Shown in pieces: positions 1 through 12,100 of a stretch of DNA of 64,000 bases; positions within the stretch are counted from its first letter, which is position 1; every line of letters begins with the position of its first letter. The notes beneath the pieces were generated by a model, which worked only from the letters and a program-made list of their open reading frames with translations, did not search any database and was not told the origin of the DNA. Made by a program: the position numbers and the translations under genes. This DNA comes from Ascidia mentula (lineage: Eukaryota > Chordata > Ascidiacea > Phlebobranchia > Ascidiidae): NCBI GenBank assembly GCA_947561715.1, contig OX387200.1:20710501-20774500 (forward strand), read 5' to 3'.

Positions 1-55
1 AAACATACAGATATCCCACACACCCCGAACAATGATGATTTAAAAACTGCCTCAC

Positions 56-2164
56 CTTAATTTTGTTAACTTTTTCTCGTGGTTTCTTTTCAACTGGAAC
101 TGACGAATTTAATTTTTCCTTTAAAATATAAAAAAAGTTATGGGGACTGCGACCGTGTAGAATAATGTAATTTAATAACTGCAATGGTAGTTTAACTTAA
201 CTATACTATGTGTTTGTAATTATTGTCTAGTACCAATACCATACTTTCCCAGTTACTTTCAATGGGACATTTTGCTATCACTCCATAAAGCTACGTTAGT
301 TTATTTCACTGTTAGGATAGACAATAAAGTATCATATTTTAATGGTAAAAACACTTATGTTGGCACCTCAATTTTTTTCTTTTTCATCAGATCAGCTTCT
401 GTGACACTGTTCCTTCTCTTTCCATCCTCCTTCGATTTCGGTTTGTGTCCTTTCTGACTGATTTTCACTTTTTTATCGCCCTCAACTGCAACCAGGTTAG
501 AATTTTTAAAGTTGCACAATATATTTTTTGTTATGCTCAGGATTCTACACAAATAATTGAGTAGAGAGGCAGGTGCAGTGGGCTTATAATCAATTACTTA
601 ATAATGTTGTATAATGTTAATGATGTCTTGAGCCTTTTTTGCAATTTGAGTGTAACATTGGTCAAACTATACTTACGTGGTGTCCGATGCTTTTTGCTGT
701 CGCTGCTACCTCCCTCCTACAATATAGGCAAAAAGTTAGGACTAAAGAACTGGTGACCTCATATTTAAACCCAATGAAATGTAACACAAACAACCTTTGT
801 CTTTTTGTCTTTGGGTACATCGGAATTTTGTAGCACACCTAGCAAGACAAAGAATATTTGAAAAATCTTTGCCATGTATATCAAAGAATAAATACCTCCA
901 GATTTCAAAAGTTTCTTTTTGAAATCATCAGCTGGGTTAGAGAAAGTAAGCATCTCTATCCTAGTGTGATTAACAGGGGGCATGTTCTCCATGTGCAGGA
1001 ACATGTCGTAATGGAAACTCACATACTTTGGTTCAGACTGCAACAAATGAATACACATAACTTAACGTAAGCAATATAAATTATGACATATTATGTGTGA
1101 GAGTTTTTAGATTAGTCCAAAAATTTTCATACATACAAAATACTGTACCTTGTTTTTGAAATGGACATTGATGAGAATATTAAATCCAGCATAACCGGTT
1201 TGTTTCACTTCATATGGAGGAGCTTTTACTACATATTTAGATGGAATGTAGGATTCATGCAACCAAAACACAACCTGAAACATTTTATAAAACATCACTT
1301 TGGTGCAAAATACGTGGGAGTTGATTACTTGAAACTAAAAAGCCAAAGCTAATATGCTATTGATCATGTTAACTAGAGTAGACGTTTCAAACACTAACTG
1401 CGTTCATCATCAGTATTATAATGAGCTGCATGCTCACAGCGCCGAGGTAGACATGGAACTGAACGAGCAAAAAAACAACAACATAAGCAAACATGCTAGA
1501 GTCACATCATGTGACAACAGCATCAAAGTCATTAGTGAAGACCTAAATCTTCAACAGGTAGAGAGGTTTTGAGCTGTCATTTATCTTAGATGTTGTTGAT
1601 GCTTGTTGCTTCAAAAACATAGTTGTTGCTTTATGTTGTTGTTTTTCTGCCCGTTCAGTTCCATGTCTACCTGGCTCTCGGCTGCATTCCACTCGTTATG
1701 GTGATGATGAACGCAGCTAGTGTTTGAAACGTTCGCTTTTTAGTTTCACTAAACTTTAATTCCCAATTAGTTTATGATGCCAACTTCTGATCTCATCTTG
1801 CCTCCCAAAAAAGCTTTTTCAAAAATTAAAACAAACCTTTTCGACAAAGTGTTCAATATCTATTCCATCTGCTCCTTTCACAAATACCATCCAGTCATGG
1901 GTATGACCATCCAAGTTCGGAACATCTCGTACCTGGGCAATGTGGCCAAGTTCGATCTTGACAACAATCTGAAATAAAACTTTAATTTAGTTTGCCCTAA
2001 AACAGCATTAAGTGAACAAATGTTCAACAATAAGGAGTACATTGGGTCAAGTTCTTTGTGATTTAATATTAGTGTATTGGGGTCAAGTTCTTTGTGATTT
2101 AATAATCAAAACGAAAAAAAGGTTTGTCATAATATAGCCATACACCAAATACCTCAGCCACCAT
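56..2164 (-). CDS. MLLT1/3: ENL/AF9 (MLLT1/MLLT3) YEATS-domain chromatin reader, 5' part, continues beyond left edge
   Basis: Exons read on the minus strand: 2164-2153, 1968-1837, 1274-1149, 1037-896, 485-367, 118-56, then donor AAG|GTGAGG leading off the window; 198 codons so far, all phases compatible. Residues about 5-140 form a YEATS domain closely resembling human AF9: [43 protein letters not shown] and PPVNH...LTFSNP all align. YEATS domains of ENL/AF9 read acylated histone lysines and bring the super elongation complex or DOT1L to chromatin. After the domain, exons 5-6 are Lys/Glu-rich like the AF9 linker; the C-terminal AHD domain must lie outside. The first coding exon is only 12 nt (MVAE) and is chosen because ATG, phase and donor GTATTT fit, but it is the weakest exon call. 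Exon 5 uses a weak donor (GTGCCA), and an extra exon between 896 and 485 is possible because the usual GDPN after LLKSGG is not seen. Single ENL/AF9 type; which vertebrate paralogue it equals cannot be said. Confidence 0.88.
1331..1747. repeat. Long-armed fold-back (inverted repeat) element in ENL/AF9 intron 2
   Basis: The left arm starts GAAACTAAAAAGCCAAAGC at 1331; the right arm, read from 1747 on the other strand, starts GAAACTAAAAAGCGAACG. The arms stay similar inward over roughly 110-150 bp, through TTTCAAACACTA, GCGTTCATCATCA and AGGTAGACATGGAACTGAAC, around a centre near 1500-1620. No transposase frame was seen, so it is a non-autonomous fold-back or MITE-type element. A short relative lies at 61991-62087. 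Confidence 0.75.
2041..2105. repeat. Tandem duplication in ENL/AF9 intron 1
   Basis: A unit containing GGTCAAGTTCTTTGTG then ATTTAATA occurs twice in direct orientation about 36 bp apart, with nearly no differences. It is a recent local duplication. Confidence 0.85.
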
Positions 2165-3125
2165 CGTCCGGCTTTATTTCTTCGTTAGCAGAACCATTTA
2201 TGTATTGGTCAACGGGCGCAGGTACATTGTTTTATTAAACCATACAAACAGTTGTCTAAAATAAACAAGTTGGCATAGAAAACACGTGTCAGTTGAATAT
2301 TAATTCCTTTCTAGTGATTGCTTGAGTTGTCCAGAATTTTGAAAGGTTTGAGCAAGTAACAGCTATTGGTAAATTACAAACAAATATCACAAGCGGAAAA
2401 TCACACACGAACTTGACTGAGAAGACGAAACTTGGGTTTCCCCTTTTTGCCAACCATGATTGACAGCTCGTTCCGCCTGACTGCTGAAAGGCAAAATCAC
2501 ACAAATTTGGCAAAATAAAAACACAACTTTACCGCAAGAAGTCAAAGTTTAGAATAATTTGTCTGGCATATTAAAAAAAATAATAATTGTAGCATGGTTT
2601 GAAAATTTTATTACGCATAACAAGTGTTGTTTTGACCTTCTAGCGCTGGATGTCACTGTGGTTAAAGTTGGTGTAGCCCAGTCACGTTCAATTAATATTT
2701 TACTTCGGTGTTTTTGGATCCTGACGAAGGTAGATGTTCTCCGTCTGTATTTGTTTGTGGCGCTAACTTGTCAAATATTTTTGATTACGCAATACCCATA
2801 GATGTTGTCGTGCATTACGTATTATAAAGACCAAAATTTAAAAAAAATCTGAAACTAAAAACTCTGTAACGTATCTTGACAATTTATTGTAAATTTTCAT
2901 TGATCTTAGTTAGCCAAACTTAAAAAACGACTGCACATGGTTACAATATGTCAGTTAAGTATGGTACAGTACAATGTTGGAATTTGCAAAGTTATACTTT
3001 TTCCAGAAGAGCATTCCTGTTTAATTTGTAGTATGCCTCGCAGCAAAAGAGAACAGGACACTACAATAATTTTGGTTTTATAATCGCTTTTTTTTCTAGC
3101 TTGTAAGTAAATACATTTTTGGGAA
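2165..3125. promoter_or_regulatory. Divergent intergenic region between ENL/AF9 and UBR
   Basis: This 961-bp AT-rich spacer separates two start codons that face away from each other, so it should hold both promoters or one shared bidirectional promoter. No convincing coding exon, TATA box at a sensible place, or known element was recognised. A weak acceptor-like pyrimidine run ends at 3099. Function is inferred from gene orientation only. Confidence 0.45.
3088..3099 (+). promoter_or_regulatory. 3' splice acceptor in the UBR 5' leader, probable spliced-leader site
   Basis: A run of T ending in CTAG lies 26 nt before the UBR start codon, with no obvious upstream exon. In ascidians such acceptors receive a short trans-spliced leader. 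An ordinary 5'UTR intron is the alternative. A donor-like GTAAGT sits a few bases downstream, so a tiny leader exon is also possible. Confidence 0.4.
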
Positions 3126-6100
3126 ATGGTTTCCCTTAGTCCAAATAGCGTAGCTGTTGGAGATTTTGAGGAAAATTTTTACAAACTTCTCATCTCAGAG
3201 GAACCAAATTTGCTGAAAAGTTATGATGCTTGGAATGTTGGTGAAGCTTTAAACAATGAAACATGTGAAGGGATTAGAGACAAAATTGCATGGTATGACT
3301 ACTATTCATGCACACCTCAGCGCGTTTCAAAAGCTCTGAAGTTTTTTTTCTTCTGTTTTTGTTCCCATACAAACTAACAGTAAATTTTCAAAATTGTATT
3401 TGCAATCAATGCAAAAAAATAAATAATACATTAATATATGAAAAATGTTCGTATACCTGCACAAATTCTGTGCAATCAACTTTATTTAGCACATTTGTTG
3501 TGCATTGTGTAATTGCATAAACTTGTATAATTTTATTGCATGTGTAGTTTTGAAATAAAACTTTATTTGAAAATTTTTTTGTAGGTGGCTGTTTGAAAGC
3601 GACCCAAATGAAGCACTAGCTGAAATCCAGAAACTTAACAACCCCTCACAATTATGTGGCCATGTGTTCAAAAGTGGTGAAGCAACTTACACTTGTCGGT
3701 AAGATTGTCTGAATTATCAGTTGCAGAATTATAAAATGCTCGTAAAATGATCATGGGTGAGTAAGGTATATACTGAAACAGTTGTAAATATTTTTAATGG
3801 TCTACACATAATTGGCATTTTAAAGGCATTTGTCAAAAAAATAAGGATCACACTTGTGTTAAGACTATTTCTTCTTGTACTGTTTTAGTTTTTTGTATGG
3901 TGCAATGATATTACAGTTAATCTCCACTCATATTCAAACCATTCTGTGTAAATGTACAATGATATGACAATCAATGATCATGTTCAATGTTGTTTTATTT
4001 TACAGGGAATGTGCTGTGGACAGAACTTGCGTATTATGCAGAAAATGCTTTCAGCAAAGTGAGCACAAGAAACACAAATACATGGTCAGTTGTGTTGGTT
4101 GTTGAATTAATTTTCCTCCTTACAATAGGAACATATACTTTGTTGAGATTTGTGCACACAGAAGTAAGTTTAAAATGTAATTAGGTCACACATCTTGGCC
4201 TTAATTGAATGTAAATGCATTCACACTTCTGGTATCATCATTGTTGTGTTTCTGTTTTATCACGGATCAAACCCAGATTGGACAAATGTATCAGGAACCA
4301 AAAATATTAATACCTTACAATAAGTAAAACATTACCAATATTAGGATTAAATTATTCGAAAACTTTAATAATCTACAAGGTGGTAAATACAAAATATGAT
4401 GCAAGAGTATAGTTATTGAAGTAGCCAAACACAAAGGGGAACTGATTGTAATACATGGCAATTTTAAAATTTGAAGCAATTTCAGCTTCACTCTTCGGGT
4501 GGTGGTGGGTGTTGTGACTGCGGTGATTCTGAAGCGTGGACAAAATATCCTTCCTGCAGTGAACATGATGTTATGTCAGACAGCAACACGGTAGGGAATT
4601 ACTTTTAACGATGTTTGTGTATTCTTTATTGTCTTGTGCGTTTGTTTAAAATCACTATAAAAAAGAATTCTAGCAGTTACATGTTTTTTCAGTACCAATG
4701 TGGAACAATTTATAAAGGAGTGTCTCTAAAGTATGACATGAGTTGTTTTTGTTTTTTTCAGTGGACTAACAATAATTACAAATTGGTTATATGCCAATCC
4801 TACGTTAAGCACTGTCTGACTGTGGCCTGGTATTGTGACCACCCATAGGCTTCTACAGTGCTGACTGCTTTGTATTGTAGGCTGATGCTAAAGCCAAACT
4901 TCCAACCATACTTCAAAACAAGGCAAATGAAGTTTTTAAGGTGCTTCTGCACTATATTGTTGATGCATCAGTGTCAGTCCGTGAAGAACACAGCGATTTG
5001 CCTCCACCTCTGCATCTTGAGTAAGTCTGCCGGCCTCTAACTTTGTAGTATTAAATATATGACTTTTTGCCTTCTGAAACATTGCAACAATTATTAATCT
5101 TTTTTAGTCAGCTGCAGACAGGGGCACTGTTTCAACCTAATAGGTCTCATCATTGCAGCTATGGTGTGACTTACATCGATTTTTTCAGCTAAATAGCCGG
5201 CATGACTTCCACTTTGTGGTGATTAGATAGCCACAATTAACCATTGGGTACCAATCTTGGTGTAACCTGTTAGGAAACAGTGGCCCTGTCTGCAGCTCAC
5301 TATAAAAACATTATTGGCTCTATTGCTTATGTATCAAAAAAGTTGCCACCTTTTCTATACATGTGTGCAAAAATTTTGGTACATTTGCAACTTGTGTGTT
5401 AAAAGCACAATCTAACCAACATATGTACATTTAAATACAGAAGTCCATCGGATCAATATGTGACGGTTGTTTTTAACGACGAGTCGCACACGTTTGATCA
5501 TGTGATCAAAACTCTCAGTGACGCGATTGGCTGCACATCCAGTGTGGCATCAGACTATGCCACACTCATCGACCGTGAGGTATAAATTTTTCAACAATGT
5601 TAGTGTGTTTCGTTTTTTACTTCGCAATATATATATGTATATATACATGCTCCACAATAAACAAATTTGTTTTTTTTTATCATGTAGCGAATTAAAAGAT
5701 TTGCTTTATACTGAGAGTTGGTAAAATCAAAAAATTTTCAGGGCCGCTCAGCTATTTTATTGGGAGACAACAAATCTTGTACAGATTGCAAGACAGTTAT
5801 ATCTGTGAGTAACAAGATGTCTTATTACCTGTGTAAATAACCTTATCAAAATAGTCTTCTAAAATGTGTTTTGTCAAACACCATGTTTAATTAATGAATT
5901 TTTTTTTTTATGTTTTTTTTCTTTACAGAATGCTTTGGGAGGTTTCCGCCAGCGAATTCCGGGCCCACTGCAAACTAGAGTAATGCACAGTAGTATCTAC
6001 GCATACCAGGAACTGGCCCTTTTTCTAATGTCCTGGCTAGAGTCCATTGCTAAAGAGTCAGGTGGGTTTGTAATGTGATGGGGTAGGTAGTGAATCAAGC

Positions 6101-9100
6101 TTGTTTTGCTATACATGGTAAACATCCATAATTTAGAGGAACTGGCCTTCTGGCATTAAAGTTTACGAGGAATTAATTGTAACTGACCTTTCGTCTGCCT
6201 TTTGGCCAGACTTCTTCAGGATTATTTTAACCCATGCAACTTTTATGCCAGAAGGGTAGTCCTTTTAAATTTACTAAGCCTGGCAATAACAGTAACACTA
6301 TACCCTTAATTTTGTTTGTTATCATCAAGTAATTAATTGATTTTTGTGGCAGAGGGACTTCGGATTATTTTGGCCCAGTGTATTTTAAAGGAAGATCCTT
6401 CTTACCACGCAACTTTTGTCACCACTTGTATGTTGAACGATGCTTTGCTGTGGAAAGGTATCAACATTTTGTATACTTGCAACTGGTTTAGTTTTGAGAA
6501 AAAAGCTAAAAGCTTTGGAGTAATGCGTAATTAATGGTTGGCAACAAAAAAATAAATGATAATTACAGCAAGAAAATAATGATGAACATTTTGTATTTTA
6601 CACATAAAGGTTTGTTTGAAGCTCGAAACTGTAATGTTACATGAGGTCCTAATATTTAAAACTAGTTAAATCGTTATAAATAATAATTATTAGTTTCAAA
6701 ACTGTCAAAGGCAAAATGATCTCTAATAAAACAATTGTAAGCATAATGCTTTTTGCAATAAAGGTGCAAGAAATGGATATCACCAACTAGTGCTGGCTGT
6801 TGTGATGCTGCACCTGGAATCAAAGAAAAAGTTTGGAGTAGAATACGTCCGTTCCTATGAAGAATTGGTCAAAGAATTCTTGAAAGATGACCATGAACAT
6901 GCTGATTCCATATTATCTATGTCTGTTCAGGTCTTCACTGTCCCTACCCTGGTTGGTAAACTTTTTTAAGGTTTTAGTTTGTTACTTTAACAAACAGATC
7001 CATAGTTCACAAATTTTACTACTAAGTTAAGTTAATGTCTATTTTGTATTCCCATTGTTTACTACAAATTACCACACACCTTTCATGTAAGTGGCATTGA
7101 AGTTGTTTATCCTGCTGTAAATTTGCACCTTTTTGAAAGGAAAGGCAGTCAATTCTGCATATTTCGCAAATACTTTGCACTATTTCATTAGCACGCTTGC
7201 AACCCAAAATTATTTCGAAAACGATAACAAAAGTGATGATATAGAAATTTCAAAAGACATAATATAGTCTTGTATATTTAGGTGCGTTATCTCATTATCG
7301 AAGAAAATCTACTACTTGTTTTGCTCAAAACTGTGATCAACGCATTTTGCACCACAATCGAAAGCAACGATGACAATCCAGATGCAACCCCTGTTTATCA
7401 GCTTGACAATCGTAAAATGAGAACAAACTTTCGAAGGATGTTGTACGCACTTTACAATATCAAGTATGTTTCGTTGATTTTACTTTACAGGATTTTGCTC
7501 CTGAGTGTTAAAGAAGTTAAGATTTGATTTCTTTAAAATCTTTTGCTCAACATAATTGATAAGCAAAGCGCTCAGCTACATGTAAACCTGAAAGTGTTGA
7601 AATATGGTTTCAAGTGGTTCATATTGAAAGTTTTTGAGTGTAGAACTGTACATATCTCCACAAGTATATCATTATATTGTATTGTTTAAAGTTGTTATTT
7701 TTAAAAGCGGGTTTGGAAAGTGTACAAAGATAAATATATGATGTTATTCTAGATATGTTCTGTCCAATGTTCCAACTGATTGGGATGCAAAGCTACAAAA
7801 AAAGTTCCAACAATTTTTCAGAACTTTTGTTGCCTTTTTCTATGTCCTGGAGGTAAGTTGTCAAGAATGACGAGACAGTTACTAATGTGAACTCTTTATG
7901 CATCATCGAACACAGTCCAAAACCGTTTTCTTGTATTTTGCAATTATTTATAAAAAATATTCACAGGGAATGGATTCTGTGGTTCATAAAAGTGATCGTC
8001 ACGTTGAATACGACCAGGAATGGGAAACTGGCATCACATTGCTCATGAGACTGATTCCTATTTTAAAACCACTTTATCAATGGTGCTCCATCAGTGTAAG
8101 TAGTGCATAATTTATTACTTGATGAACAACTACATTGTCTTTAAGTATCAATTAACCAGTTCGTCTTAAATTTAGAACTTTGGCTCCGTCCGAGAGTTGT
8201 GAGCCAACTTGTCTTGATTATATTAAAATTAAAACATGAGGGTGAAAATCACTCTTTTATTTCTACCAACAGATCAGTCAAAACTATTGCAAACAAAAAT
8301 CCAGACTGGTATACCTCCTGTTAACTTAACTATAAATGTTTTTAGATGCTCCTATAGTATTGACCCGACGTGTTTACTATTGTTACAGAAAGATGTTTTG
8401 ATTGGTTGTTTGCATGAAGCAATTACTCAGCTTCAAAAAAAGCAGGAATTGCACAACTCAAAGTCATCAGTTGTCTACAACGGGAAAACGTACACTCTCA
8501 CCGACTTTGACGTCATGAGCAAACCCGTCTCTGTGTTGGTTCCATTGACAAGACTCACAGCGGGCCTTCTCGTGCAGTGCGGCAAACTTGGAATAAGTGT
8601 TAGAGATTCCGGAATGCATTTGGACGTACTGACACTGGCAGAACACAGCCTTCAAGCTGTTAGCCTTTGTGCACAAGTTGTTGCTGGATGCTGGCGCAGA
8701 AATGGATTGTCATTGGCCAATCAGGTTTACTATTGTCATGACAACCAATGCCGTGCTGAGGCGTTTGACCGTGACCTGCAGATGTTACAACTCTGTGCAG
8801 CTTTGGCTGATCCAAACGACTTTTTCGTGCTTTTGCACACTCGACTAAAGCTAAATGATGAACCGAAAATAGCAGGGGTAAGTGTGCCTTAAAGTAATAT
8901 ATATGGTTACTCAAATTGTTGTTCCATGTTTAGTATTTAGTTAGGTTATGGTGCTTGATGTTCAACTAAAATCATTTTATTCAAATGAATTTATTAAATA
9001 CTTGAACATTGACCTGTTGCTCACATCAAAATGTTGAGAACACATTTAGTGGGCAAGACACGGTTTATTGACCATGAAAGCACAACAACTGATGCACATG

Positions 9101-12100
9101 TCATGTCTATTGTGTATAATTACTCGCACTAGAAACTGCATTGCAGAGTTTGTGAAACTTCCTGTGAATTCGATATTCGTTTTGAATGTAAACAATTGTG
9201 TCAACAGTTTGTGACTCCTTTGCACAATGAGTTGTTGTCCCTCCTCATCTATGTTTGTGTTGAACGATTCACGGAAGGAGTCGGACAAGTGACAATTGCA
9301 GATATCGCGCGACATGAGCTGATTCATATACTTGCAAGTGGGCCGAGACCCCACTCTAAAATCAACAAACATCTGCCTGATGAGGTACAACATGTAATTA
9401 GATTGTTTTTTCAGTGGCCAAAACCCTCTGATAGTTTGTTCTATTTTTGGTGAAGTGGATTAGAAAATCAGCCGTGTACTGTTAAAAGATAGGAAATTTC
9501 TTGTCTGCTGTATTTTCACACAAATTTTGTATTTGGGAGTTACGTGTTTCAGTAACTAATGATGTTCATTAAGTGGTTTTGCATTGAGTTTTATTCTTGT
9601 AAAAAGTTGGTAAAACAATATTCCCTTCTATGTTAGGATTTTTTTTTTTGAATAATTTTATTTATGCTTTGTTGAGCAGGTTAGTGAAACCCCAGGGTGG
9701 GAAAAGATGCTTGAAGAAGTTGCTGATTACAAAACTGCAACAAGTGCTACGGCAGTTGCAAGGTATCCTTTTTGTTCATAACACTTAATATTCTACTGAT
9801 TGCCTATGAAATATGCGCACAATTTCTGCCTGTGATGTAATTATGGTTCGTTGTCAGCAGTAAACTTCTGTCTTCTGTGTCTTCTGTGTCTTCTGTGTGG
9901 CTTTCATGGCAGGGTAGTGATGGACTGTAACTGAATGGTGCACTAACTATAAACTTTTATTGTGGTTTTGTTTGCTGTTGAAGTTTAACCAAAATGATGG
10001 AATGGTGTTGAGGCTTAAAAAGAGCACTTTTAAAGTTGGTTTACCTGTGATCTGGATTATGTTTCACCATAGTTTTTGCAATTTTTCTTGTAATAAAAGG
10101 TTTTTAACTGAACAACTGAAATTATGGGATTTTGTGGGTTGAATATTTTTTAGGATAAAAGTGCAAAACACTCCTTGATATTGTGAATCTTTGTTTGTTG
10201 TAAGTGTTTTTTTAATTTGCAATTGTTTTCAACAGGTATGAGCTAAAAGAAAGTTATTTGGACAAAGTGTCTCCATGCTTTTTCCACTACAGCACCCCGA
10301 CCGCACAAACCAATGCACAAAACGAAGTTATCCGCAGAAAGAAAGCAGCAAACCAATCATGTAGTAAGTGACAATGTATCTTTAGAGATATTTTTGCTGC
10401 ATATCATGCTGTACTCAATGGATCTGCCTTAAATTTGAGCATTCAGGAACACTAGAACTTACACGAAAATTCAACGTAAATTGTGTTTAAACGTTGAATA
10501 TTTAAAGCATGACAATAATGTTTGTGTAAAGTCTGACAAGAAAACCCAGCTTAGTAATAATGGTAAATATTTCAATAAATTTACGTATACATCTGCCATG
10601 CAATGTATATTTATGTAGCAGTAAAAATCTGATTAAAAACCGGCGAAACACTGCTCTTCATTTTGAATTCTAACAGAAACATTACTTTTGCAGTTTTCAT
10701 GCCCCATCTTTCTCCTCCTTTTGTGCCACTATTTTCAAAAGTTCCCGATCTCCTCCACTGCCCTACTCTCATCCATTTTATCAAGGAAACACTGGAGAGA
10801 TTATTGGATGAGTCGGCCGCACAAACACTTCGATGGTCCGACAAGCTTTTCGAAAAGGTGTGCAGCAAAAATTTTGACTTTTTTGTTTCTTCCCCACTAC
10901 TCAGCTTTGGAATAAGCCTTCAGCCTCTTGTATTGTATTGCTTAATCCTTCCTCATAAATGCTTGGTGTTGTGAAAATGTGCAGTGCTGGCTTAATCACA
11001 TTGGATGTAACAACGTACTTGGTAATTTCATTTCTTCTTGTTGCAAAACAAATGTACACAAGACCTGAGGAAATTCTCAGATGTTCCACTTACAATTATC
11101 CTGTTTTTTTTCAAGTTTTATTTTATTTATGATATTCAGTTCCATTTAATATTTGTTGTTGTTCCAGATTTTGTTCCTGATTGGTTTTGCAATCTTGGAG
11201 GAGAGGGAAAGGGTGATCGCCGACCAATCCAGTTATTTCCAATTCTGTGATAAGGCTCAAAAATGTGAGAAAATTAATTTTATTATACATCGTTTTTTAA
11301 ATTAAATGGCATTGTTCATGATCGGTGTGCAGACTCAAACAAACTTCTGGCAAGTTTCGAAGTTATGACTTGTTTAATTGTATATAGGTGGACTGTTGGA
11401 CTGCTTGCGTCGTTTATCCGATTTCCCAGCTGCCAGCCTCCACAAAGACAACATTGCTTGGATCATGAACGGCGTGGAAGAAGTTGAGAATCGTAGACAA
11501 GGAATCGAGTGTGAGGACTTCCGCTTTCTGCTCGTCAAAGATGGGGTAACTATTGTTTTGTGTGGGGAGTGTTGTTATTTCAAGGAGAGCAAGGGTTGAA
11601 CTGTATGGTATTCTGTTAATTCACACTAAACCGATGCTTTCTGCTTTATTCATCTACATATTACTTGCAAAATGTCGCAGACATAAGACAATGCCTTAGT
11701 GAGGGCCAGATTCTTCTTGATTTGATTGAGCTTCTCTTTCTATTGCTGCTTTCGGAATTTGGCAGTTTTTGTTCCTGACAAAACCATGATAGTGAACTAA
11801 GGAACAACATTGCTGCGGTTTTTAGCTTGACTAATCAAACTAGTGTAAATGTGATAGTTTGTGTTCATCAAAGCATCCTATTGCAGTATAGACTTTGCAT
11901 AAAACAACATGATTCACTGTTGATCATCATGTTACAATTTCATCTTCTGCCAGGAAAGCGAGAGACTGATAAGAAAGCAGAAAGCTGAAGACAGAAGGAG
12001 GAAGCTCATGTCACAGATGTCTCTCCAGCAGAAGAACTTCCTGGTTGTGAATCCCACTCTGAATGAGGAGATTACGACCTCAGAGGATGCAGAGATGCAG

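Noticed and set aside
10984-11021. Possible extra UBR exon (acceptor GTGCAG, donor GTAATT)
   Set aside because: It would break phase with the next exon at 11168, which joins directly and gives the conserved [12 protein letters not shown].
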